From Hypericum androsaemum (Eukaryota > Streptophyta > Magnoliopsida > Malpighiales > Hypericaceae), in assembly GCA_963995505.1 (NCBI GenBank), contig OZ023197.1, positions 14,568,475-14,632,474 of the forward strand: a DNA stretch of 64,000 nt. Reading direction: 5' to 3'. Below the pieces are notes generated by a model that was not told the origin of the DNA, searched no databases, and saw only the letters and a program-made list of their open reading frames with translations. Numbering within the stretch: position 1 is the first letter of the stretch; every line of letters starts with the position of its first letter. The translations under genes were made by a program, and so were the position numbers. Below, piece after piece: positions 34,169-45,127 of the stretch.

Positions 34169-35753
34169 TCACCTCCTTCCGGATTCCACATCTTCTACAG
34201 GATAGGCATCGTCGTAGTCTCTTAGCTGCAAGACGTCTCTCAGTTGCTGTCTTGCGACTTGCACTTGTACGGGCACCTCCTCTATTGCATTTGTATTGGT
34301 CCGAGATTCCTCCATGGCTCGGAAATATGCATAAGGCCCCCACCCTAAAATTCACGTCCAACTAGAAACTAAATTACTCGGCCTAAAAAGTATTTGAATA
34401 CCAGTTGGTTTCGACCGGAAACTTTACCTTCATCATCATACGGGTATGCGAAGAACTGCCTATAACAGAATCCTGCAACTACAAGTCCTACAATGGAATT
34501 GCAGTAAGCATCAACATGTCATTAACAGAGGTTCGGTGTTTAATAACTGGTGTAGCTTGGTGTAAATATTTACGAGATATCCGACTAAGAACTTACCTAT
34601 AAGACCACCTGCAAAAACATCTTGCCAATGGTGCCAATAGTCATCAACGCGAGAAATGCCAACGAGTGCAGCAGCCAGCAGAGGGAGGAACACAATGCAG
34701 AGCTTCGCGATATGCCCGTTACGATCGAATGCTCGGATTTTCCCTGACAAGTACAATGAAAGAAAGCCTAATCCAGCAAATGACCCTGCAAATCAAGCCA
34801 TGTTACAGTTAAAGTCGGTCCTCAGACGAACGAAACCTATAAATGTAAGTGACTGCAGATGATCAAGTCGGGTTGGTGCTTACAAGCAGTATGACCACTT
34901 GGGAAACTCTTATGTCCTTCCTTAATCACACTGGCTTTACCGTGACATACTACATTTCCCCACCGATCATAGGACTGTTGCAACCACGATACGAAGTTCG
35001 GAGTTCAGATTATCTCTGGAAATTAAGGATTAGCTTCGAATAGATGATCGTGATGCATTATCTACTGACAGAAAAGAGGCACGAGAACAAACAGAGAGAG
35101 CGTTACATCAACTCCGTCGGGGAAGCAACGCCAGAAGAAGTCCGGTCGAGGCCTACCAACCGCGTCCTTAATCGCGTCGGTGATGACTGCAGTGATCATC
35201 ACAGAGAACAGGAGACCTGCTCTTCAAATCAGAGGAAAATGAGCTCTAATTTACAGAGGATAAACCTACTAGTGTAGAATGTGGTCAGATTCGAGTAAAC
35301 TTGCCTAAGATGCTGTGGTGGAGATCATACACATCTCTCCTCCGGATGTAGAAAAACAGGAAAACAGCAATAGGCAACAAAACTGCATACAACTGGCCAT
35401 CAAATCCACACGGAAAAAACCCGAATCAGCCTCACAAACTCCGTGCGACCCACAAATCAAACTGCTTTGATACCATGTTATGTGGGATTGAACACTGACA
35501 GGGAGATTGAACTTACAGGAACTGACCAAACAGGAACGGTATTGTCCTTCAACGGATACTTGAGGTCGTCCATCATATCCTTTCCGACAAACCGGTAAAA
35601 GGGGGTAATGACATAAAGAACAACCTCAAGCAACAAAAGAAGCAACAGTATGAGCCAATCATAAAGGTGGTTCCATGCAAGTTTGGCTCCATGAGACATG
35701 ATTGTGTGTGAACCACTGTCAACCTCCCCCATTCTCACCTGCAAAACCGGCAC
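34169..35753 (-). CDS. LPP: Lipid phosphate phosphatase (PAP2 family)
   Basis: Integral membrane enzyme that dephosphorylates phosphatidic acid and related lipid phosphates, as in plant LPP1-LPP3. Seven exons: 35517-35753, 35305-35392, 35107-35216, 34884-34974, 34597-34785, 34428-34487, 34169-34344. They join in frame to 316 residues (309 from the second ATG at 35732). The three phosphatase motifs are complete: C1 KDAVGRPRP (125-133), C2 PSGH (170-173) and C3 [12 protein letters not shown] (220-231). Hydrophobic segments include [16 protein letters not shown] near the N-terminus. Intron 2 starts with GC (TTAG/GCAAGT), supported by the frame. Intron 1 contains retroelement-like sequence. The gene looks intact, unlike its copy at 13837-14805. 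Confidence 0.92.
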
Positions 35754-38435
35754 CTCTGATGATGACCATGCTGCAGCAGTTCAGATTTACTAACAATACC
35801 GCAAAAAAATGTTAGAATCTTTGTATCCAACCAAAACAAGTTCATCATTATGCAATGAAATTGGGCCAAAATCAACCCGCTCTAATACAATGTTAGAATT
35901 TTCACACTTATAAGCAAGTTCACCACTGTTTCACTTAACAATGTGGATTCTCAACAAGACACGCTGATTACTAAGCAAATACCAAATCCGATACCATAAA
36001 CAGAATTATTAGATTTTCACCTAATAGATTATGTTAGGACAGCGGAAGCGAAACGTAAATCATAAAACCAACCAGAAACGCTACGTACACGTGACCGAAA
36101 CGATGAACACGAAATATTGACTTCATTACCTTCTAACTAAATGACATGGAGAAGAGTTCGTGCTCGTGGTCAGGAAGTATGGACATTACGGAATCTTTTG
36201 CAATTAACTGCGGAAACATCTACAGCCACATATCTTTGCCATGGCTGATGGGATACTTGCAATTATCTGCAGTATTAAATATCCATACTGGGCTTCTAAG
36301 AAATGACATGGAGCACCAAGCCCACGGACATTTCCTTACCCCAAAACTGGATTGCCGTTACCTTATCCGAATTATGAACAACACTTCCTCCCCTTGGCTG
36401 GTTCTTTCAAGAAAATAATTACTTAGTCCCCAAGTAGCTCAATTGACAGATAGTTGATTGAGGATTTGAGTTTAAATTATATATGAGCAGGAATCATTGA
36501 AATCTATCTACTCGTTATCTTAATGTTTTGGGTTGGATATAGATAAAAAATTTAAGAATAACTTACAATTTTCCGTATTGAGATTAGAACGTCGCTAGTT
36601 GCAACCGTATTTTATAAGTGTTACAAACTCACTAACTCATTAGCTTAAAATTTTGAATTGAGTAACAAAGATTCTAGCAGAAATATTCAATCCCAAAGGA
36701 AACGTCTACTTTTCAAAATCAGGATAATAATTCAACTTGCACAGGTATTGCCTAACAATAAGTTTCCGGTACGTACTGTGTTTGGCCAGGGCGATAAATA
36801 CTTGTTAAAAAATTATTGTCATTTTTTAAAAGTTTTCACTCGGCTCCGGCACAAAGATTAGGTGGTATAAAAATTAAAAAACCGTGTTTGGTCAGATTAG
36901 GACATGGAATCTGTAATTGGGGCCACGTGATCGTGTAAAACTAAAGAGGGTCACAAAGCAATAATCTCCGTCGGATAGAATGTGATAAGAAAGTTCTTTG
37001 TCTAATTGGTATAAGTAACTTCTTCTTTTTTGTATTTGAAGTGGGGTTTTAAGTAACTTTTGATGCACAGTTGGAAGCACTTAATTAAAATAATTTCATA
37101 AGAGCACCTTATGTTCCTGATTTGCAGTTTGTGGACATGAATTCTTTTTAATATTTTTTTTTACTCTACATCTCTTTTGCACCATACCCAACAAAGCATT
37201 CTAAGACTTTCTATTTCAAAACCTGGTTTCAAATTCTAAAAGAAGCATCAACTTATATTTAAAAAAATCAATTTGGATTATTTTAGACGTTTAATTATTA
37301 ACTTATTGAACTTTCAGCCCTAAAATACCACTATCGTCCACAAAATACCAAACCACGGCCAGCCGGCCATGGAAAAAACATTGATGCCATAGTTGACTAG
37401 TCATCGCTTTTCTCCAGTCACATTCGCAACTTCCATTACCAAAAATATCCCGCAGCAAACAATTTTTTTTCTCGAAATTCTAATATCTAGAGTTTTAACA
37501 TTTTCTGTTATCTAGAGAATTGGTTCTTCCTTTAGTCGAAAATTCAATTTATTTACCACTATACCAACTAATTAACTACGAACTTATTAAATTCTAGGAG
37601 AAAATGTCTAATGTCCGAAGATAATAAATTAGCAACACAGGAAACAGGTACTAGTCGTCAGTTGTTGCAAGAAGCTTCATTAAAGATGGAAGAGCATAAA
37701 TACCTGAAAGATTCCGCGGAAGTTCTGGAACCGACGAGCGATGGACATGGATGGTGGAGTAAGCCTCGTTTTCGAGAAAATCATACGAAATTAGAAGTTT
37801 GGGAGTAACTAAAAGAGGGAATTAATTTGAGATTAAGGAGGAAGATAAATTGTGGATTAGTGGGAAGAAAGAAAGAAATCTGGTTTTTCTGAGTGGTGAG
37901 AATTATATATGGTGGAGTTTGGTGGTTGGTTGGTTACCTCCACGATGGCTAATTATTGAATGAGAGAGGTGCGGACCCAAAATTGATTAATTTGGCGTCC
38001 TGGCGGGGCCCGGTTGTCCTTTTCTTTTAAAGGATGCCACAGGTCGCCTTCTAGAGGTTCTCAAATTTGTAACGTGAGATTTGAATCGATTCAGAGAATA
38101 AAAAAGGCGAATTTAAGTTTAGTGCAAAGTGATTTGACATTATTTGGCAAAATATTATCGGGTTCATTATGAATTATGTCGCCGATATGGTTTGACTAAA
38201 TGTTCTTGAATCTATTATTGACCTCATCTACCAATTTTATATTTTTTCTTATAAAATGACATTTATATTTTTAAATATATAAATTTCTATCATCATTTTT
38301 TTGAACTACGTGTATAAATACGGTGTCAAAGGTTTTATGTTTGTGGTTGGGTGTGGGTGTGGGTGTGGATGTGGGGAGCCAAATTTCAGTTTGGTGAATA
38401 GTAATTTGACGTAATTTTAATCCCATCCCATGTAG
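35754..38435. other. Intergenic region
   Basis: No gene is supported. About 35870-35910 resembles a decayed LTR/primer junction (gctctaatacaatgttag). Around 36430-36475 is a possible tRNA-derived SINE head. A short ORF at 37611-37808 has no recognised similarity. A GT-rich run (tgtgggtgtgggtgtggatg) lies at 38349-38372. Confidence 0.45.
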
Positions 38436-38640
38436 TTAGGGGTGTGCAAACGGTATTCGGTATTCAATATTTTTGGTATATTTGCGGCATTTGAAATTTC
38501 GGGATTGGTATTTCGAGATTTGGGATCTATTTCGGTATTGAATTTTGGCAAATTTTGGTGAATTTCGGTATTCAGTATATATCGGTATTATATCGAAATA
38601 CCTAATATACCAAAGTATTAAAGTGCAATTTACCCAACTA
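38436..38640. mobile_element. hAT-like non-autonomous element end
   Basis: The segment begins taggggtgtgcaaacggtat, a start shared by many plant hAT-like repeats, and continues with TTCGGTAT-type repeats (tattcggtattcaatattt, atttcggtattgaat). The opposite terminus was not found. Confidence 0.4.
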
Positions 38641-39034
38641 TATAAATTAAACACAAGTGCCTTACAGAAACCCATCCTCAGCTCTTCCGTTCTCTGTTTC
38701 CGTAATACCATGTGGTTCAAAACTTGCGGGAAAAGTTTTCTGCTTGTGGTGGGGTGTGGTGGGCCAAAATCCAATTGTTAGACTTGGGCACAATAATAGA
38801 ACCTGGGTTTGGTGGGCTTTAAATTCATCAGATTAAATGTGGTGTAGCCCTTAAAAGCCCACCAACAAACGCCTTAAATGGCAATATGTGGCAATGAAGC
38901 CCACTAACCCGAAAATCGGTTGATTGAAATTACCCGGTATATCTGAACATCTGAATAATCAAATTTCGAGATGAGTTGGATCGAACATGATGGCATACTC
39001 CGTATAATTGTAAATCCGAGATTATCCATTGATA
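38641..39034. other. Intergenic stretch
   Basis: No gene is seen. A weak inverted repeat pairs tttggtgggctttaa (38808) with ttaaaagcccaccaa (38851). Confidence 0.4.
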
Positions 39035-39578
39035 TATAAAATAGGGCAAATTACTGTGGTAATTCTCGTATTTGACTAAATTGATGATTTTGTTCCCCGT
39101 GTTTCAAAAATTATTCTCTCGTTTTCCGTGTTTAATTTTAGGAAAAATTACGCTCAGATTTCTGTAGTTTGGCGTCCCTCCCTCTCGGGTCCCTGCATTT
39201 CTGAAATCCTTCCTGACGTCCCCGAAGTGTGGTTTTAGAAACTCTCGGGTCCCTGACGCCGGAATATGCCAATTTCTCCGGTGAACAACTACCTGAAAAG
39301 ACTAAAATATCCTCCCTTCTTATTTTTTACTCCACCCCCTTAAAAACACTTCCTCAAACGTTTTGACCTCCACATACCTTTCTTCTCCACCCTTCTTCTT
39401 CAGTTTTCTCAAAAATTAAAAAGAATGTACAAGAGCTAAGGGATCTGGGTTTTCTAGGTTCTAAGGTACAAGAGCTAGACCAGACCGCGCCTGGGGTTCG
39501 TTCCAGGAGCTGGGTTCAAAGGTACGGGATCTAGGATTTTCTGGGTTCGAATGTACAACATTCTCCAATTCCTAGGGT

Positions 39579-39821
39579 TTGAGTAGTTGGAGCATGTCAT
39601 CCTCCAATTCTTCTTACGAGGTCGACGATGGTGTGAGGTACATGAATGTTGAGTGCAAATGCCGTGTTCGTACCTTGGTGAAGATTGCTGAGTTGGAAAA
39701 AAATAGGGGTCGGTTGTATTATTCTTGCGCGAAGGACAGTTGCCGGTTGATTGGATGGTGTTTGCCATGGGAAATGAATGGGTATTATCGTAACCCAAAT
39801 GTGGAGCGAAACCAACAATGA
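39579..39821 (+). CDS. GRF-type zinc-finger protein of Mutator-like element
   Basis: An 80-residue frame with the zf-GRF pattern: CKC (residues 26-28), NRGRLYYSC (about 42-50), a following Cys (55) and GWCLPW. GRF zinc fingers bind nucleic acid and are often found in plant transposon and nuclease proteins. A second in-frame Met (39597, MSSSNSS) is an equally good start. The frame runs toward the transposase remnant from the opposite end of the same element. Its role in transposition is inferred only. It could also be a gene fragment captured by the element. Confidence 0.7.
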   Translation: MSSWSMSSSNSSYEVDDGVRYMNVECKCRVRTLVKIAELEKNRGRLYYSCAKDSCRLIGWCLPWEMNGYYRNPNVERNQQ

Positions 39822-40316
39822 AGAATTGTAGACGATGAACTGGTGCTTCAAGAATTGAAAATGATGAAGAACATATTGAAAAAGTAAGATGAATCTGTAA
39901 TGTTGTTGAAGAAATTAGTGTTTATGTTGATTATCTGCAACATTGCCTTGTATTTCTAGTTTACTGTAAGATGATGTACATTGTCTTGAAATGGAATAAA
40001 ATTGTTGTTGTTTCATGACCTGATGAGTTGCAGAACTGATTTCTTATCAAAAGTATTCCATTAAGCACAAAGAAATGTAGTTCAAGTCTAAGTCCTGATA
40101 AGTTGCAACATTGTTGTTTTCATGATCATTGCATACCAAAAAAAACTAATGTAGTTCAAGTCTAGGTCCAAAAGCACAAAGAAATCTAACTTAGAAGGCA
40201 AATGATGTTCAAGTTACAGATCTGCCTATACCTATTACATATCACTCAAAAGACTTTAAGACAACATCAACTATGGCCTCTAGAATGTTGTGGTTCCACT
40301 TACAGATGCTGAACTT

Positions 40317-40805
40317 TCAGCTCTTCGACTTGCAGCAGCCATTCCTCTTGCAGCAGTAGTTCGTCTTACAGTAGCTCCTCTTGCAGAAGCTCCTCCAGAA
40401 TGTCTTCACCATGAACTTTGTTGAACTAGCTAAGACTGATGTATGAATCCTCCAAGAACAGCCATTGCACGTATCAGTACACCTTAATTTGTCATTCTTG
40501 ACAAACTTGATGTCATAGCCACCCTTAATTGCATAATCTTTCACTGTCTGCCTGAAATGAACATGATCTTTGAATATCTGTCCGACTTCAAATGCAATAT
40601 TCTCCCCAGGATTACACCTAAATGGTTTTGCACCATAATCACGAACTGGATCACGCTTGACACTCTTCTTTCTCCTCCTCCTTTCTCCTCGATCTTCATT
40701 AGTTGGTATATCACTATCTGTAATTTTTAAAAGGGGTGGAGTAAAAAATAAGAAGGGATGGTATTTTAGTCTTTTCATGTGGTTGTTCACTGGAAAAATT
40801 GGCAT
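40317..40805 (-). pseudogene. MuDR-type transposase, internally deleted
   Basis: The minus-strand frame carries the plant MuDR N-terminal domain (FEVGQIFKDHVHFRQTVKDY, AIKGGYDIKFVKNDKLR, CNGCSWRIH). It then jumps near 40430-40400 into an Ala/Arg/Gly/Ser-rich tail that ends in a shifted frame (RRTTAARGMAAASRRAESSA), as at the C-terminus of many plant Mutator transposases. The DDE catalytic core and SWIM zinc finger are absent. It starts close to the right terminal repeat, so transcription would come from that end. The ATG at the start of the open frame lies in repeat sequence, so the true start is uncertain. Confidence 0.78.
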
Positions 40806-42118
40806 ATTCCGGCATCAGGGACCCGAGAATTTTTAAAATCAAACTTCGGGGACTTCAGGAAGGATTTTAGAAATGCAGGGACCCGAGACGAAGGGATACC
40901 AAACTATAAGGACCTGAGTGTAATTTTTCCTTAATTTTTTATACTTTCGGGTCCTTGAATGACATAAGCAACTTTTTTCACTTTTTATCATTGAAATGAC
41001 AAAAATATCCTTGACTGGTCAACTCTACTCTCTGGTCATTTTCTCCAAGAATATTTTCCGACGAACACCGACTTCCAATCATCTTCTCCGGTGAACATCT
41101 TTTGTCCGAACCCATAAAGATTTAACCAAAAAAATCAATTAATTCCAGCCAGCAACTATCCTCAAAGGAAAATTGTTCAAACGAAAAAAACCCATAGAGA
41201 ACAACAACGAAAATTCCCAAATCTGGGGAAGAACCCTAATTTTAGGGTTGTCTCAATTAAAATTTTTCAATTAAATTTCCCAATGAAGCCATTTTCAATC
41301 CCTTGGTCTCCCTCCCCTTCTTCCCTCTCTGGCAAGCCACTTGCATCTTCTTCGTTCCTCCTTCTCCGAGCCACCTCTTTCTTCTCCGAACCATCTCCTT
41401 CTTGTGTCTCAATTGGTTCCGCCCCAACATAACTCTCGTTGAAGCTTTCCAATCTCTTGTTCATGGAACTCAGAAATAAAGTCCCAAGGTAATAGATGGT
41501 ATTCCCTATCAATTTTCACCTTTAGACGTTCCAATATCCACTCACTGGCCGGCAACGGCGTGCCTTGGCTTCTAACCTTCCGGCGATGAGGTGCACTGAA
41601 TGGAAGCACTCAATACCGCTCTTGGAACATTACAGCTGCCCGAAAGTTACGACCGGGCTTGCCACTTTAGGAATCACCACTTTGGGCCGCACCAGGCTTG
41701 CCGTCGACAAGGTGGAATCGGCGGTGAAGTCGAAGACAGAGGTGGTCCCAGGACTAAATCGTTGACGAAGCTGTGGTCTTCATTGAGAGACCCACGGTTG
41801 ACGGGGATACTGCTACAGAAGAAGAAGAGAAGAAAAAATTTGGGAAAAAATCAATGGCTTTTGGGTTTTCGGTTGTTAAGTGGCCGTCAGCGAGAAGGAC
41901 GATTAGGAGGAGGAAGGGGTGATTTTTTTTCAGGATATTTCGGTCATTTCATTGACAAAAATGAAAAAAAAAGAGATGCTAACGTTAGACAGGGACCCGA
42001 ACGTATAATAAAATCAAACATGGGGAACGGTAGAATAATTTTTAAAACACGGGAGACAAAATCATCAATTTAGTCAAATAAGAGAGACACTATGGTAATT
42101 TGTCATATAAAATATTTA

Positions 42119-43329
42119 GGAACAATTATGCTCAGGTCCCTGTAGTTTGGTCTCCCTCCCTCAGGATCCCTGCATTTTTAAAATCATTCATGACGTCCCC
42201 CAAGTTTAGTTTTAGAAACTCTCTGGTCCCTCGCTCACGTCATGAATCTTTTTTTCATAGAAATGACCGATATACCCTTGAACCAAAAACAAAAAAAATC
42301 TTGAAGCTCAAGAACACCCAAGAACATTAAACCCAAAAATTCATCTCCAACTCAGATATTCATCCATAATTAAAAAAAGAAATATCACTTTGGACAGCCG
42401 ACTTCATGTGCAACATTTAAACAGCCTACTTCATCTTCTACATATAAAGAGGGAAAAATCAAAATTAAAGAAGAAAGCCACAAACACTCCATTTGCATTG
42501 ATTCATCTTCAACATTTAAACAGGCTCCTTCAACCTCTAGAAAAATAATTAGTTAGAGATGAAACACAAAATTGGTCATCTACCCAGCCTAGATCTGCTC
42601 GAACCCGCAGGTGACAATCCCGTGGACGAAGTAAGATAGTGAAGACGGCGGGTGCTCTCCAGCCTAGATCTGCTCCGATCTACCCAGTTCCCACGCACCC
42701 CTGCCGCCACCGAGTGCTCTCCAGCCCAGATCTGCTCCGACCATTGACGATGCCCCACAGGAAGAAGGTACAAGCGGCCGGTGCTGGGGTATTTCTCACA
42801 TCTCCCCTCTCCCTTTCGATTGACCGAGGTGGTGATCCCCCCGTCGTCACAACGGACCCGACTTCCTCCAGCATTCCTTTAGTAGCTTTGGTGCTCCTTC
42901 GCTCACTACTCGGCGTTGGATACCAGAAACCCTGTCGTCGCTTTGGTTTTCTCTTTAATCAAAGAACCCCGTTAAATTTTGGATATGGGTTTCTGGGTTT
43001 AGATAGTTTGGGTTTCTGGGTGGGTACTTGTTGAAATGGATGCCACTCTAATTTTTGGGTTTCTGGGTTTAGTTTGTTATTTTCGATGTTGAGTTCTTAG
43101 TGTTTGGTTCTTGATGTTACAAGATTGAAGGTTGAAGATGATAATTTTTTCTGTTTAAGGGTATATTTGTCATTTCCTAGATAAAAAATAAAAAAAAGAC
43201 CGATGACGTCAGCAAAGGGATCCGAGAGTTTCTAAAACCAAATTTAGGGGACGTCAGGAAGGATGTTAAAAATGCAGGGACCCTAGAGGGAAGGAGACCA
43301 AACTACAGGGATCTGAGCGTTATCTTTCC
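42119..43329. mobile_element. Third Mutator-like element (no transposase)
   Basis: A 1,211-bp element with inverted ends GGAACAATTATGCTCAGG (left) and, on the minus strand, GGAAAGATAACGCTCAGA (right), both followed by CCCTGTAGTTTGGTCTCC-type sequence related to the inner element. The 9-bp flanks AAATATTTA and AAATATTAT agree at seven positions. The centre (about 42580-42950) is GC-rich, with a directly repeated GTGCTCTCCAGCC...GATCTGCTCCGA block, unlike the AT-rich surroundings. That could be captured host sequence. Confidence 0.75.
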
Positions 43330-43338
43330 AAATATTAT

Positions 43339-45119
43339 GTATATGTGCAACTTGGTAGACCGTCATCATTTGTAGCACTAGTCAGCGCCCTGCTAGAGAG
43401 AGAGGTCTCAATTCTCAAAGATATCCACATAAAAGTTCAAACTTTCATCATGTTGGTAATAATCACTAAAAGAAAATGGGAAAAAGTTGACATTTGGGGA
43501 AAAATAAAATGTCATGACGTTACAGTGTTCTTGGAATGGCGGAAAGAAATGAAAGAGATAAATAGATTGAGATAAATTTGGTTGAAGTTTTTTACTACGA
43601 TATCGAGTTTACTTTTGATATTAGCTCCATTAGATATTGGTAAACAAACTTAATAATTTAATCAAGATATCTATATATATATATATATATATATATCAAC
43701 CCAAATTAAATATGATATTCAACTCAAATTTGTATCTGATTGAATAACCAATCCAAACTCAATGGATTTGCTTACTAGACATCGAAAGTAATCGTCCATT
43801 TTTAACACGGATTATAAGGAATCATACCTTATCTTCGTACCGGATCAATCGATCCGGATTTATAACACAATCCATATTCGATCCTACGTATAATTATGGA
43901 TCCTTTGAACTTGTCACTTCTCAATGATCAGGTTGGATTGAGTGTTGTTGGACTTCTAGCGACATCATTCTGCTAACTAATATTAAATAGGCAACTCGTG
44001 CGTCTTTCTACCAAAGAAATGTATTTGGTCCACATTCTCACATTCTTCCCTTTGAACGTGAGTTCCAATCCAACAACACAAATATCATTTTTAATAATAG
44101 CAACAGTGAAAACTCAATAACAAAAAAAAAGACAAGTGGTAGACGCACGCGGGCCCTTTAGCACTCAATCGGGCCGCCACAAAGATTACCCCTCCCAGAA
44201 TTACTTCCAAGATAGATTTGTTACAAGTTATTTCTAAGTGATATTAGTTGGTTAAATTTCAACCTCGGATATAGGGAGATTCCGTTAAAAATAATTAATT
44301 GGTTGGTGCTTGATATCATGCCGCGTAAAATACCTTTCTATCACATCATTATCGTCTCGTGTTTGAAATTAGAGGAGAAGAAAAGAAAAAGAAGGCATCC
44401 CAGCCCAGGAATATTTTGCCCTTTGTGGGCGTTCAAATCAATTGACAATGATAACCCATCTTCTTGCTAGTGGATGCGTCCAATTTGTTAATACGAGCTA
44501 AAAATCTTAAATTCTTGAGATGGATAAAATTTTAGTATGATATTAGAACAAGTTGACTATATACATATTATTATCTACTATTATTTCATGGTACGTTATT
44601 TTTTAAGATTTAAGTTTTGAATTAGTTATAAGATTATAATCAACTAAAAAGAAAGAAAATTTCAAGCTTCAAATGTAAAAGAACTTTTTTTTCTTTATAG
44701 TCTCATCAAATATGTCATAGTTGATTTAGTAGATATCATAATATATGATAAAGCACGCCGATAAATATCAATTTTGGTATGGTCTCCCAGTTGCTTTTTA
44801 TTGGCTATGGGAAACTAGAAAAGCTAACTTCAAATATTTTTTCCGCAATTGGTTGCATGACAATAAACTACGAGAACTCCATAGTGGACCCGTCTATCGG
44901 AGATTTTATCGTCGGTCACATCCGCACAAAATGGGCTCCTTGCCAACATTTTTTTCCATGGCTGATTTTTATTATATACCCTTTAAGGTGAGTTTTGGCT
45001 AATTTGTTTTCAGTTTGAAATTAATTTATATCAACTAATTTAATTTGTTTTCATTGGGGTTGGGTTCCCTTGACACAGAGGGCCAGCCCTGAACTCTAAG
45101 AGCCCTTCCTTCAACGACA
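43339..45119. other. Intergenic region with AT microsatellite
   Basis: No gene is supported. A (TA)n run lies at about 43671-43695. The open frames at 44745-45002 are short and unrecognised. Confidence 0.5.
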
Positions 45120-45127
45120 CCTTAGAT

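Larger units (their letters stand above)
39141..40930. mobile_element. Inner Mutator-like element with GRF and MuDR frames
   Basis: A 1,790-bp element with about 200-bp terminal inverted repeats, starting GGAAAAATTAC on both strands and sharing TCGGGTCCCTGCATTTCT and GCCGGAATATGCCAATTT. It is flanked by a 9-bp duplication with one mismatch, TTAATTTTA (39132-39140) and TTAATTTTT (40931-40939). It lies inside the left terminal repeat of the outer element. It encodes a GRF zinc-finger frame on the plus strand and the N- and C-terminal ends of a MuDR-type transposase on the minus strand, without the catalytic middle. Confidence 0.88.
39044..42105. mobile_element. Outer Mutator-like TIR element
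   Basis: Long terminal inverted repeats start GGGCAAATTACTGTGGTAAT at the left and, on the opposite strand, TGACAAATTACCATAGTG at the right. They share ATTTGACTAAATTGATGATT and, beyond the inner insertion, the TCGGGTCC and ATTGAAATGAC blocks. The element is flanked by a perfect 9-bp duplication TATAAAATA (39035-39043 and 42106-42114), the size typical of Mutator elements. The left repeat is split by the element at 39141-40930. The remaining interior (about 41200-41900) is GC-richer and has short frames without a recognised domain, possibly captured gene sequence. No transposase core is present. Confidence 0.85.

Noticed and set aside
35460..35500. Primer-site-like ctttgataccatg in LPP intron 1 as evidence of an LTR element
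   Set aside because: It resembles a decayed LTR/primer junction, but no LTR pair or coding relic accompanies it.
37611..37808. 65-codon ORF upstream of the transposon stack
   Set aside because: Short, no recognised similarity, no supporting promoter or splice context.
44745..45002. Overlapping 70- and 85-codon ORFs
   Set aside because: The amino acid sequence looks coding-like in places (GHIRTKWAPCQ), but I could not assign it to a family or find further exons.
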